17,629 bases of DNA, from NCBI GenBank assembly GCA_934394665.1, contig CAKRRS010000058.1:1-17629 (forward strand). Direction: 5' to 3'. Shown one piece after another: positions 1 to 6,946 of this stretch. The notes beneath the pieces are model-generated. The model saw nothing but the letters and a program-made list of their open reading frames with translations, made no database searches and had not been told where the DNA came from. The translations under genes and the position numbers were made by a program. Numbering within the stretch: the first letter of the stretch is position 1; every line of letters begins with the position of its first letter. This stretch comes from an uncultured Acetatifactor sp. (GTDB taxonomy: Bacteria; Bacillota; Clostridia; Lachnospirales; Lachnospiraceae).

Positions 1-81
1 GGGAATTCACACTCGGAGACGTTACAGCTGCCAGAAGGCATTCTGTCCGTTCCGGGAGTTCGTCCCTTTGCTTCATTTTAA
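1..81 (+). CDS. possible 3' end of a gene entering from the left edge
   Basis: Frame 1 is open from the first base to a TAA at 79-81 and would encode 26 residues ending in VPGVRPFASF. The codons are ordinary for the neighbouring genes, and the stop lies 12 bp before the convergent stop of the C11 peptidase gene, which is a natural layout. It is too short to assign to a family, and frames 2 and 3 are also open for most of this stretch, so it may be chance. Confidence 0.3.
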   Translation, partial: GNSHSETLQLPEGILSVPGVRPFASF

Positions 82-93
82 TTAACTCTCAAT

Positions 94-2223
94 TTACTTC
101 AACGGAATCATCTCAGAGTAAGACACATTCCCCTGTGAGTCCTTCATGAAGAAGACACATACATAGTTCTCCGGTTGATTAAGCGGCTGTATCACAGTCT
201 TGTAATCGGAGGTCAGGTCCACCTCAAATCCCATCATCCATTCGGATTTTTCCCAGTCGAAGAAATCCAGGAGATTACCGTTATCATCGCGGGTCACGTA
301 GCTGCAGCGCGCAGCAACGGACATAACGGAATAGTCATCGAGATCGATCAGCTGCTTGCTGGCGCTTTGCAATTCATCTTCATCATTGTCGATCGGAATT
401 GCATTTCGGAGAATGCCGTCAGGATATGCATCGTTGACTACGAGCTGTAATTGTACCGCTTTGGATTCCCAGTTGTCGAAATTCATCAAAACCACATAAG
501 ACAAATAACGGTTTTCCACATCGCTGATGTCAGTTTCGTTCAGAATCATGGGAATGTCGGATAATCCGTCCTTATCCTGCATATAGACGGTATTGTTTTT
601 GTAAGCGGCATGAAGTACACCGTTCTCATCCAGAGTGACACGTTTACTGCCCTGGATATAGAGATACATCTCGTCGGCTCGGGGATCTTCTTCCGTGGTA
701 ATATAACCTTCTTCTTTTGCTTTGCAGAGAATATAGTATCCGCCGGAAGCAAAATTTTCCTGCTGTTCGGGGGTAAGCTGCAGTGTGATGTCGGATTCGT
801 CATACGTGCCGTTATTTTCGGTCGTTACGGTAGTCTCAGCGTTTGAAATCTCACGGTCTGCCAACAGGGTGTCACCATTCTGAATGGCATAGAAATCCTG
901 CAAAAATCTGGTATAATCCGGAGCAAAATCCAGATATTCCTGCATTTCGATACAGGCATCACGATAGTCCTCATCGGTCTGGTAAGGATAGCAGATGGAT
1001 AAGCCGCCGGCATTTTCCATATTTGTGTCGGAGTAAACGATACAATCTTCCACAGCGGAAGCAGCGGCCTTAGCTGTATCGGAATTGCCGCCGAGAAGTT
1101 CTAACAGATGCAGGACATCCACCATGCCGTAATTCATATCTGAGGAATAGCTGCCGAAGTCTCTGACACGGGCACGATTACGTACCAGTCCGGGGAAGTT
1201 CTTCACATTCAGAGAGGTATCCAGTTCCGCGAAATACGTATTCAATGCTTCCTCCGCATCGGCATAAGCGTTCAGATCAATGCAGGAGAGCGTCAGATCG
1301 GAATAAAGTCTGGGATAATGATCAAATACATATTCTCCGTAGCTCATGTAAGAATCTATGATGGATTCGCCCATCTTGTCTCCCGGAATGACTTCGTCGG
1401 AGAGGTCGGACAGGAAAGCATAGTTCCACCCCCAGCCGGGCTCTGTCTCCTGGGAAGCAATCAGATAATTCGCATAAGGAGCCATCACAGAAGCTACTTC
1501 CAGAGAACTCATCAGGCAGGCATCAAATCCCACCCACTCCAGTTTCGCCATGTGGGCACCGACGGAATCTCCCATGGCTTCTGCCAGCTCATCCAGTGTC
1601 AGCAGATCCTTGTAATTCTCATCCACGCCGTAGCCAAGTACCGGACCGCCGCCGTGATCCCAGAGGATCAGACTGTAGGAATCGGCAGGGAAGAAATCAA
1701 AACCGTAGTTCATAAAACTGCTTAAGGTCAGCGGATCACCCATATTTTCCGCCGGATAAGTATCTACGGGGACAAAACCGTCCTCAGTCAGTAAGAGCAC
1801 GGTGCATTCCTCACCGGATAAACCACGATCCCACCATTCGGAAGCACCGCCCGCATAGACCAGAATATTGTTGTGAGCGGTATCCACGCCGGCTGCTTCC
1901 ATCTCGTCCAGATCCAGACTGGCATTGCCGTAAGCGGATTCCAGATCGGATCCGACCATATAGACCATGATCGTCTGCACGGTGCCTGTAGAATCTAAAG
2001 AATCATAGTCTGTCTGCGGCAGTGGCGTGGAAGAAGGTTCGGAATGGTGTGCTTCGTGAGACGAAGAGGACTGGGAAGCACTGCTCCCGGCATTTGATGC
2101 ATACTCCATGATCTGTGCAAATACGCCGATCGGAGTGGTCCTTACTCGACATCCCGTCAGAAAGACAGGGATCATCAGCAGACTAAGAAAGGTCTGTAGT
2201 TTCTTCTGGGTACTTCTTTTCAT
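94..2223 (-). CDS. clostripain-family (C11) cysteine peptidase, lipoprotein
   Basis: Predicted secreted, membrane-tethered cysteine endopeptidase of family C11 (clostripain-like), 709 residues. The start at 2223 is chosen because GAGGA sits a few bases upstream and the protein then begins with a textbook lipoprotein signal: KRSTQKK, a hydrophobic stretch and the lipobox LTGC (Cys25). An ATG 99 bp further upstream has no ribosome site and would bury the signal. A Ser-rich linker follows (about residues 40-65). The catalytic pair is visible as DHGGG (His190) and DACLMS (Cys236), the His/Cys dyad of clan CD peptidases. The C-terminal ~230 residues are probably a beta-rich accessory domain that I cannot name. 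C11 enzymes usually cleave after Arg or Lys and some are self-activated, but specificity cannot be read here. The gene stands alone, convergent with whatever lies left of the window. No clear sigma-A promoter was found upstream. Confidence 0.9.
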   Translation of the reverse strand: MKRSTQKKLQTFLSLLMIPVFLTGCRVRTTPIGVFAQIMEYASNAGSSASQSSSSHEAHHSEPSSTPLPQTDYDSLDSTGTVQTIMVYMVGSDLESAYGNASLDLDEMEAAGVDTAHNNILVYAGGASEWWDRGLSGEECTVLLLTEDGFVPVDTYPAENMGDPLTLSSFMNYGFDFFPADSYSLILWDHGGGPVLGYGVDENYKDLLTLDELAEAMGDSVGAHMAKLEWVGFDACLMSSLEVASVMAPYANYLIASQETEPGWGWNYAFLSDLSDEVIPGDKMGESIIDSYMSYGEYVFDHYPRLYSDLTLSCIDLNAYADAEEALNTYFAELDTSLNVKNFPGLVRNRARVRDFGSYSSDMNYGMVDVLHLLELLGGNSDTAKAAASAVEDCIVYSDTNMENAGGLSICYPYQTDEDYRDACIEMQEYLDFAPDYTRFLQDFYAIQNGDTLLADREISNAETTVTTENNGTYDESDITLQLTPEQQENFASGGYYILCKAKEEGYITTEEDPRADEMYLYIQGSKRVTLDENGVLHAAYKNNTVYMQDKDGLSDIPMILNETDISDVENRYLSYVVLMNFDNWESKAVQLQLVVNDAYPDGILRNAIPIDNDEDELQSASKQLIDLDDYSVMSVAARCSYVTRDDNGNLLDFFDWEKSEWMMGFEVDLTSDYKTVIQPLNQPENYVCVFFMKDSQGNVSYSEMIPLK

Positions 2224-2904
2224 AGTTATCCTCATTTCTGCGTATAGCAAGCCGCGGTCAGGTACACACCGACACAAAACCTGTGTATGAAAACTGTGTT
2301 TTCGTACCATACGCTCCCTCATAAAAATGTTGAGATACCGGGCGGTTATGTCCGGACATCTCTGTGTTTTTGCGAAAATGAATTTCGCAGATTGAATTCA
2401 TTATTACATGAATAGGAGAAAACGTCAAATACTGTAACTGCCTACAATCGAAAAAATACCAAGGAATCGACGGAAAATATGAAATAGGGTAATCTTCCCA
2501 TTGTGATGTGGCAATTTTACCGGATTTCGGAAGCGTGTAGCGGGGGAAGCCTGTGCGTGAGGCAGAAGAGAAAAACACAGAATTCAGAAAGCGCAATGTA
2601 GATAATGCAATATCGATGATATTGAAAGCAAAAGTAAATTTTAAAACCGGTGAAAAGCTATCATCAGCAAGAAGCATAATAGAAATAACAGAAGATGTCA
2701 GGTATGGAATGCCGGATGCATAAAACAGAGGAAAACGGGTATTCTGTCATCATATAAATCATGCAAGCAGAAGTTATCCAAAGCCAAACATTGACAGAAG
2801 GAACAAGCACAGTTGCATTTTAAGGCTCACGATTTTGTGATGCTTTGAAGTGGCAGGCTTAGTGAACGGATATTTTGAAAAAGCGGGAAAGGCGTGGTAG
2901 GCGT
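2224..2904. other. 681-bp gap between divergent genes; leader hairpins and possible repeat or gene remnant
   Basis: No convincing intact gene is seen between the C11 start and spoVAC. A hairpin at 2332-2362 pairs GAGATACCGG with CCGGACATCTC; inside it, 2348-2359 (ATGTCCGGACAT) is a perfect 12-bp palindrome. A second small hairpin (GCGAAA/TTTCGC) lies at 2372-2388. Both fall in the probable 5' leader of the C11 gene. Between about 2490 and 2727 the plus strand has a coding-like frame interrupted by a TAG, and the minus strand is open in 2258-2677. Neither has a ribosome site or recognisable domain, so I read the stretch as a decayed fragment or a dispersed non-coding repeat. A TTGACA at 2791-2796 lacks a good -10 partner. 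Confidence 0.4.
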
Positions 2905-3489
2905 ATGAGACAGGATATTGCAGGTGAGAATGGCAGTAATGGAAAGGGCAGTTCACGTAATGAGTGGGAAACACCGCAGGGCAGGGGGACACAGTCTACA
3001 GTAACGTCGGTACAGCCGGACGCACAGCAGAAGCAGGAATATGAACAGTATGTCAAATCCGTCACGCCGACCCATAATCTCTGGGCACAGATGGGAAAAG
3101 CATTTTTAACCGGCGGCATCATCTGCTGTATCGGACAAGGCATCCTGAATTATACCGGTAATGTGCTGGGGATGGACCCACAGACCTCCGGAAGCTGGTG
3201 CTCACTGCTTCTTGTGTTTTTGTCTGTAGTGCTTACGGCACTCCATATCTATCCGAAGATCGCCAAATGGGGAGGTGCCGGTGCCCTGGTACCGATCACC
3301 GGATTCGCTAATTCCGTGACAGCGCCCGCAGTGGAGTACCAGAAGGAAGGGCAGGTCTTCGGTATTGGCTGTAAGATTTTTACCATTGCGGGTCCTGTGA
3401 TCCTGTACGGAATCTTTGCAAGCTGGGTGTTGGGGCTGATCTGCTGGGTGCTGCAGTTGCTCGGAATCGGCATCGGATCAATAGGATAA
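2905..3489 (+). CDS. spoVAC: stage V sporulation protein AC (SpoVAC), orphan
   Basis: Inner-membrane protein of the SpoVA channel, which moves Ca-dipicolinic acid into the forespore and out at germination. The family is recognised from the core after about residue 55: LWAQMGKAFLTGGIICCIGQ, then a second membrane segment, HIYPKIAKWGGAGALVPITG, FANSVTAPAVEYQKEGQVFG and a hydrophobic C terminus. I count four to five membrane segments. At 194 residues it is longer than the usual ~150 because of a Gly/Asn/Ser-rich hydrophilic N-terminal tail of about 45 residues. The ATG at 2905 is preferred; a TTG at 2875 in the same frame would add ten basic residues, and neither has a strong ribosome site (a weak GGTAGG precedes 2905). 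Oddly, spoVAD and spoVAE, its normal operon partners, are absent, and a terminator follows directly. Expression would be expected in the forespore, but I see no clear sigma-G promoter. Confidence 0.9.
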   Translation: MRQDIAGENGSNGKGSSRNEWETPQGRGTQSTVTSVQPDAQQKQEYEQYVKSVTPTHNLWAQMGKAFLTGGIICCIGQGILNYTGNVLGMDPQTSGSWCSLLLVFLSVVLTALHIYPKIAKWGGAGALVPITGFANSVTAPAVEYQKEGQVFGIGCKIFTIAGPVILYGIFASWVLGLICWVLQLLGIGIGSIG

Positions 3490-3584
3490 CTGCAATAACT
3501 TCTTAAGAGTCAAGGCAGGGTACACAGTGCCGCCGGAATATGTGCACGGCCATGTTGAAATGAAATAAGAAAAAGTGTAGAATG

Positions 3585-3621
3585 ACTTTGTCCGGAGATT
3601 TCTCCTGGCAAAGTTATTTTT
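3585..3621 (+). terminator. rho-independent terminator after spoVAC
   Basis: A 13-bp stem pairs 3585-3597 with 3602-3614 around a 4-nt loop, with one G-U wobble and one mismatch, followed by TATTTTT. It lies about 95 bp after the spoVAC stop and shows that this gene ends its own transcript. Confidence 0.75.
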
Positions 3622-3754
3622 GTATGAAATACAAGAAAAATTTTTCAGAGAAATTCTTGTACGACAGTTTGCATGTAAGACGAATGCAATATTTGCTGAC
3701 ATAATCATGGATACGTGAATGATTGTGTAGATGATTTGAGGTAAGAAGTGAGAA

Positions 3755-3760
3755 TATAAT
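3755..3760 (+). promoter_or_regulatory. possible -10 box of the dehydrogenase gene
   Basis: A perfect TATAAT lies about 95 bp before the chosen start at 3855. The matching -35 region (TGATTT at 3732-3737, 17-bp spacing) is poor, so this is tentative. A short hairpin, GTGAA with TTCAC, follows at 3761-3778. The rest of 3622-3754 shows nothing I can name. Confidence 0.35.
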
Positions 3761-3854
3761 GTGAAGAAAAATTTTCACATGTGGGGTTTATGTCTGTGCG
3801 CACATGACACAAACTCGTTATATACAAACGGCGTGCGCAGAAATGAGGGTTATC

Positions 3855-4916
3855 ATGCAGATAGGAAAAGAGATGGCAATCCCTTCGATTCTGAAGATCG
3901 GGAACGGAGCATTAGGCAGGATCGGCGGTTACTTAAAGGCAGAGAATCTGGATCAGGTCGTGCTGTTTTTCGGCAACGGTTTGATTGATATGTTCGGGAA
4001 AACGGTTATGAATTCTCTGAAGGAAGCAGGGGTCAATGTCCTGGAATATAATGAGCTGGATACGGTGGAGATTGACGACATTATTACACTGGCATTTGCC
4101 ATTCCCAACAAGACCAAGGCAGTGATCTCCATCGGCGGAGGCAAGGTGATCGATGCCGGAAAGTATGCGGCGTTCTTACGCAATCTTCCGTTTATCAGTG
4201 TGCCGACTTCCAGCTCCAGTGACGGATTCTCCAGTGCCAGTGCCTCGCTTTTAGTGCAGGGGAAGCGTACATCGGTTCCGGCGAGACTGGCCTACGGTAT
4301 TATCGTGGATACACAGGTAATTCGTACCGCTCCGGAGAAGTTCATCTATTCCGGTATCGGTGATATGATTTCCAAGATCACGGCTCTCTACGACTGGATC
4401 TTCGAGGAAAAGGCAGGCTGCGGTGAGGTGAACGATTTCGCGGTCATGATCGCAAAAAAAGCCGTGAACAGCTTTGTGCGGACCCCGTATGAGAGCATCA
4501 AGGATGAACTGTTCCTGAAGGAACTTCTGGATTCCCTGGCTATGAGCGGTATTGCCAATGAGATTGCCGGCAGCAGTGCACCTACCAGCGGCAGTGAGCA
4601 TCTGATCTCCCATGCACTTGACAAGATTCTGGAGGTACCGCAGCTCCACGGTATTCAGGTAGGCATTGCCACTTATATCATGGCAAAAGTGCAGGACCAC
4701 CGTTATATCCGCGTGGGTACCGTATTGCAAGAGACAGGGTTCTGGGACTATGTGGCTACCCTGCACATGAAGAAATCCGATTTCATCAAGGCAATCGATA
4801 TGGCACCCACGATCAAACCCTACCGCCACACCTATCTTCATGAGGAGCAGTACAGAGAAGCAGCGAAGAAACTGGTACTGGAAGATGAAGTACTGAACCG
4901 GGTGCTGGAGGACTGA
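3855..4916 (+). CDS. sn-glycerol-1-phosphate dehydrogenase-like metal-dependent dehydrogenase
   Basis: NAD(P)-dependent, metal-dependent cytosolic dehydrogenase of the iron-alcohol/glycerol dehydrogenase superfamily, closest by eye to the sn-glycerol-1-phosphate dehydrogenase branch (archaeal EgsA, Bacillus AraM). That branch reduces dihydroxyacetone phosphate to G1P. The start at 3855 is chosen because GAGGG lies five bases upstream; in-frame ATGs at 3804 and 3843 lack this. The 353-residue protein shows the nucleotide-binding GGGKVIDAGKYAA from Gly94, the substrate-loop VPTSSSSDGFSS, and three metal ligands at Asp170 (SGIGDMISK), His249 (GSEHLISH) and His265 (LHGIQVG). The length fits the family (about 350-395). 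It is monocistronic here, with no PcrB-like prenyltransferase in view, so the physiological product is uncertain. Glycerol dehydrogenase or a related polyol dehydrogenase remains possible. Confidence 0.8.
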   Translation: MQIGKEMAIPSILKIGNGALGRIGGYLKAENLDQVVLFFGNGLIDMFGKTVMNSLKEAGVNVLEYNELDTVEIDDIITLAFAIPNKTKAVISIGGGKVIDAGKYAAFLRNLPFISVPTSSSSDGFSSASASLLVQGKRTSVPARLAYGIIVDTQVIRTAPEKFIYSGIGDMISKITALYDWIFEEKAGCGEVNDFAVMIAKKAVNSFVRTPYESIKDELFLKELLDSLAMSGIANEIAGSSAPTSGSEHLISHALDKILEVPQLHGIQVGIATYIMAKVQDHRYIRVGTVLQETGFWDYVATLHMKKSDFIKAIDMAPTIKPYRHTYLHEEQYREAAKKLVLEDEVLNRVLED

Positions 4917-4970
4917 CAATTTGCTGGAAAATCCGAATGATGGCGTGGGTGATATTCATACGGTGCTGAT

Positions 4971-5254
4971 TGCTCTGTGATACTTGAAATGGTGAATATC
5001 AAGTGAAAAACCAAGAGCCGTGGGTCTATACGAAAAAAATTTGCTCAGAGATACTCAAAATAGCGAATATCAAGTGGAAAAACAAGTACCGTGGGTCTAT
5101 ATGGAAAAATTGTCGTCTGAGATACTCATTTTTGGATAAATGAGTATCTGGGAATGAAATTTTTCTGTATAGACCCATGTGTGGTAAAATAGGTAGCAAA
5201 AGAAGGAAAAAAGTGGAACAAAATGAAAGAAAATATTTGTATAGACCCATGTGT
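4971..5254. repeat. array of ~70-bp direct and inverted repeats
   Basis: Two direct copies with a 71-bp period start at 4971 and 5042. Each runs from TGCTC..GATACT through GAATATCAAGTG to GTGGGTCTATA (5020-5030 and 5091-5101) and an A-rich tail. Two inverted copies of the same core, TATAGACCCATGTGT, lie at 5168 and 5240, 72 bp apart. The array fills the space between the convergent dehydrogenase and nuclease-like genes and is AT-rich. It contains no gene and has no transposase. It resembles a MITE-like or REP-like dispersed element, but that needs genome-wide copies to prove. The remaining bases to 5379 show nothing further. Confidence 0.75.
5090..5179. repeat. ~90-bp imperfect palindrome with strong central hairpin
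   Basis: The arms 5090-5131 and 5138-5179 match at 33 of 42 positions when one is reverse-complemented, around a 6-nt loop. The innermost 12 bp (5120-5131 with 5138-5149, AGATACTCATTT) pair perfectly. In RNA from either strand this would fold into one long hairpin, so it may work as a bidirectional terminator or stabiliser for the two convergent genes. It lacks a classic U-tract immediately after the inner stem. Confidence 0.75.
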
Positions 5255-5379
5255 TATTAAGTGACTATGATATCCAGCGTTTCTTGGATTACATGAAAAT
5301 ACAAAAATGAAAATTCGGTTCATAAAAAGCAATCAAGTTGCAAATAAAAAGAAGCGAGGAAATAAGAAGCTTCCGACTA

Positions 5380-6165
5380 TCATTGCAAGAAATAATATTG
5401 AACCATTTTTTCGACTAATTCGGTATTTAATGGATGCATCTGGCTCTCGTAAGTTGTGAGTAATTGAATAGTGGGAAGGATACCGTGTGTTGCATAGACT
5501 TGTTGCTTGGAGAAAATGTTTTGCCGGTATCCGGGAGAATCCATCAAACCGAAATGTTCCCAATAAAATATCCGGTCTGTTTTGGGATGAAGGATGGTAA
5601 AGTCAGGATAAAATTTGATGTCCCCGAGAGTCAGTGCGCATTCATAACGAAACGGTATTTTATTTGTATAGAGTAACATTGCAATCAAAGCCTCCGATTT
5701 TGAGCGTACAAGAATTCCGTTTACGGTTTTGTAGATGAGATTTTCCGGATTCCTGGAACTGCGATCATAATTCTCCTGAAGCCAGGCAGTATGAGAAGGC
5801 GGCACTTGAAAATAAGGCGACAGTAATTCGCTGTATCCGAGAGAAGAGTCTTGTAATAATAAGGCACTTTTGGATTCGATGGAACGATGTCTGTTATAAA
5901 AAGAAATCGCTGTTTTTTCTTGAAGCAATTCTTCCAGCACGAGAGATAAATATTTACGTAAGGCTAATTGCTCCGCCAAGGTACGATTGGATTTTGGAAT
6001 ATATTTTCTGTTTTGCCCGTCAGACTGATACCATTTGGTGTTTTTTCCGTTATGCGCGATTGTTAGTTTCCCTTCGGGCAAACATTTTAATTGATTCTGA
6101 ATTTCATTGATTTTTTGATCGATTGCAGGGGATTTTTTTGTAAGATCTGTGAAAAGTTGAAACAT
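5380..6165 (-). CDS. PD-(D/E)XK nuclease-like protein, function unknown
   Basis: A 261-residue soluble protein with no named homologue that I recognise. Its C-terminal half shows a pattern like the PD-(D/E)XK nuclease fold: a helix with Glu158 (VRSKSEALIAMLL), then FYPDFTI with Asp188, then FYWEHFGLMDSPGYRQN with Glu203. The usual catalytic Lys of the (D/E)XK motif is not in its normal place (Glu-His-Phe instead). I recall WEHLG-type variants in nuclease domains of mobile or defence-linked proteins. The N-terminal 140 residues are Lys/Gln-rich and uncharacterised. The start is firm: AAGGAGG lies seven bases before the ATG. The gene is clearly more AT-rich than its neighbours and stands alone, which suggests horizontal acquisition. 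Activity on DNA is not established. Confidence 0.7.
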   Translation of the reverse strand: MFQLFTDLTKKSPAIDQKINEIQNQLKCLPEGKLTIAHNGKNTKWYQSDGQNRKYIPKSNRTLAEQLALRKYLSLVLEELLQEKTAISFYNRHRSIESKSALLLQDSSLGYSELLSPYFQVPPSHTAWLQENYDRSSRNPENLIYKTVNGILVRSKSEALIAMLLYTNKIPFRYECALTLGDIKFYPDFTILHPKTDRIFYWEHFGLMDSPGYRQNIFSKQQVYATHGILPTIQLLTTYESQMHPLNTELVEKMVQYYFLQ

Positions 6166-6237
6166 AGGGGAACCTCCTTGAAAATAGAATGATGTGAAAA
6201 TAGCAAAAAGAATGAAACAAATAGAAAATATGATTAA

Positions 6238-6266
6238 ATTAAACCAGATAAATGCAAGCTTGTAAA
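6238..6266 (-). promoter_or_regulatory. sigma-A-type promoter of the nuclease-like gene
   Basis: Reading the minus strand, TTTACA (6266-6261) and TTTAAT (6243-6238) are separated by 17 bp, a good housekeeping promoter. They lie about 70 bp before the start codon at 6165. Confidence 0.55.
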
Positions 6267-6316
6267 GGTCAAAAATTTGCCTGATTGTATTTTATATAAA
6301 GTTTATACTTTTTTTC

Positions 6317-6344
6317 TTGCAAAGAAGAAGTATTGCGATATAAT
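6317..6344 (+). promoter_or_regulatory. promoter of the marR-ABC operon
   Basis: TTGCAA (-35, 6317-6322) and a perfect TATAAT (-10, 6339-6344) are spaced by 16 bp, about 65 bp before the MarR start. The -10 box runs into the first palindrome of the operator, so a bound repressor would block RNA polymerase. Confidence 0.8.
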
Positions 6345-6382
6345 GTTAGTTGGCTAACAAAAATAGTTAGCTTACTAACATT
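6342..6382. promoter_or_regulatory. double-palindrome operator, probably bound by the MarR protein
   Basis: Two inverted repeats sit side by side: GTTAG-N4-CTAAC at 6345-6358 and again GTTAG-N4-CTAAC at 6366-6379. Taken together, 6342-6358 and 6366-6382 also form a larger inverted repeat with 15 of 17 positions matching. The position, on and just after the -10 box and upstream of a marR gene, is typical of autorepression by a MarR dimer. Binding itself is inferred. Confidence 0.8.
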
Positions 6383-6409
6383 ATTTTGTTATAAATCAAA
6401 GGAGGTAAA

Positions 6410-6946
6410 ATGGACGAGGAGGCAAAAGTGCTTTCGACTCGTCAGATCGGATTCGAACTGAAGGCCGCCAACAATATGATCCGCAGGAAGATGGACTCCA
6501 TATTTGCCCAGCAGGACGGCAGTGAACTTATCGGCATGCAGAGACCGCTTTTAGGCTATCTGTATCATAAGAGCAGACACGGCGATGTGTATCAGAAGGA
6601 TGTGGAGAAGGAATTCAGAATCCGGAGATCCACCGCAACGGTAATGCTGCAGAGCATGGAGCAAAAGGGTTATGTAGTCCGTGTGGCTTCCACGGAAGAC
6701 GGCAGATTGAAGAGAATTCTGCTGACGGAAAAAGCAATCGAACATCATCATGTCATTGAGGAACAGATCCTGAATTTCAACCGGGAACTGGAAGCCGGGC
6801 TGACAGAGGAAGAAAAGCAGACATTTCTGAATATCTTAGATAAGATGATGGATAATCTCGGAATGGACAAAGGAAGAACGAGCATTTGCGCAGAGACTGT
6901 TAAGTGCGCAGAGAAAACAAATAACCAGAAAGGAAACCAGCTATGA
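6410..6946 (+). CDS. MarR-family transcriptional regulator
   Basis: A 178-residue winged-helix DNA-binding protein, probably the repressor of its own operon, which encodes a two-subunit ABC exporter. The start has a consensus AAAGGAGG seven bases upstream. The winged helix covers about residues 45-110: the stretch MQRPLLGYLYHKSRHGDV, the recognition helix region IRRSTATVMLQSMEQKGYVV, and the wing STEDGRLKRILLT with the Asp-x-Arg typical of MarR. Flanking helices form the dimer interface, followed by a short Lys/Cys-containing tail after residue 150. The stop overlaps the next start as ATGA, so translation is coupled. MarR proteins usually release DNA on binding a small phenolic or toxic ligand; the ligand here is unknown. 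Confidence 0.93.
   Translation: MDEEAKVLSTRQIGFELKAANNMIRRKMDSIFAQQDGSELIGMQRPLLGYLYHKSRHGDVYQKDVEKEFRIRRSTATVMLQSMEQKGYVVRVASTEDGRLKRILLTEKAIEHHHVIEEQILNFNRELEAGLTEEEKQTFLNILDKMMDNLGMDKGRTSICAETVKCAEKTNNQKGNQL

Noticed and set aside
2224..2322. Upstream ATG at 2322 for the C11 gene
   Set aside because: No ribosome site, and the extra 33 residues would place the lipoprotein signal inside the chain.
2258..2677. 139-codon minus-strand open frame upstream of the C11 gene
   Set aside because: No ribosome site or known domain, and it overlaps the C11 start in another frame; kept only as a possible remnant or repeat.
4251..4919. 222-codon open frame on the minus strand opposite the dehydrogenase gene
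   Set aside because: It lies wholly antisense to a gene with clear catalytic motifs, has no ribosome site and shows no domain.
4971..5254. CRISPR array
   Set aside because: Only two direct and two inverted imperfect copies; no uniform spacers and no cas genes.
5026..5332. Small minus-strand open frames containing repeated MGLYK or THGSIQ peptides
   Set aside because: They are translations of the palindromic repeat array, not proteins; the peptide similarity comes from the repeated DNA.
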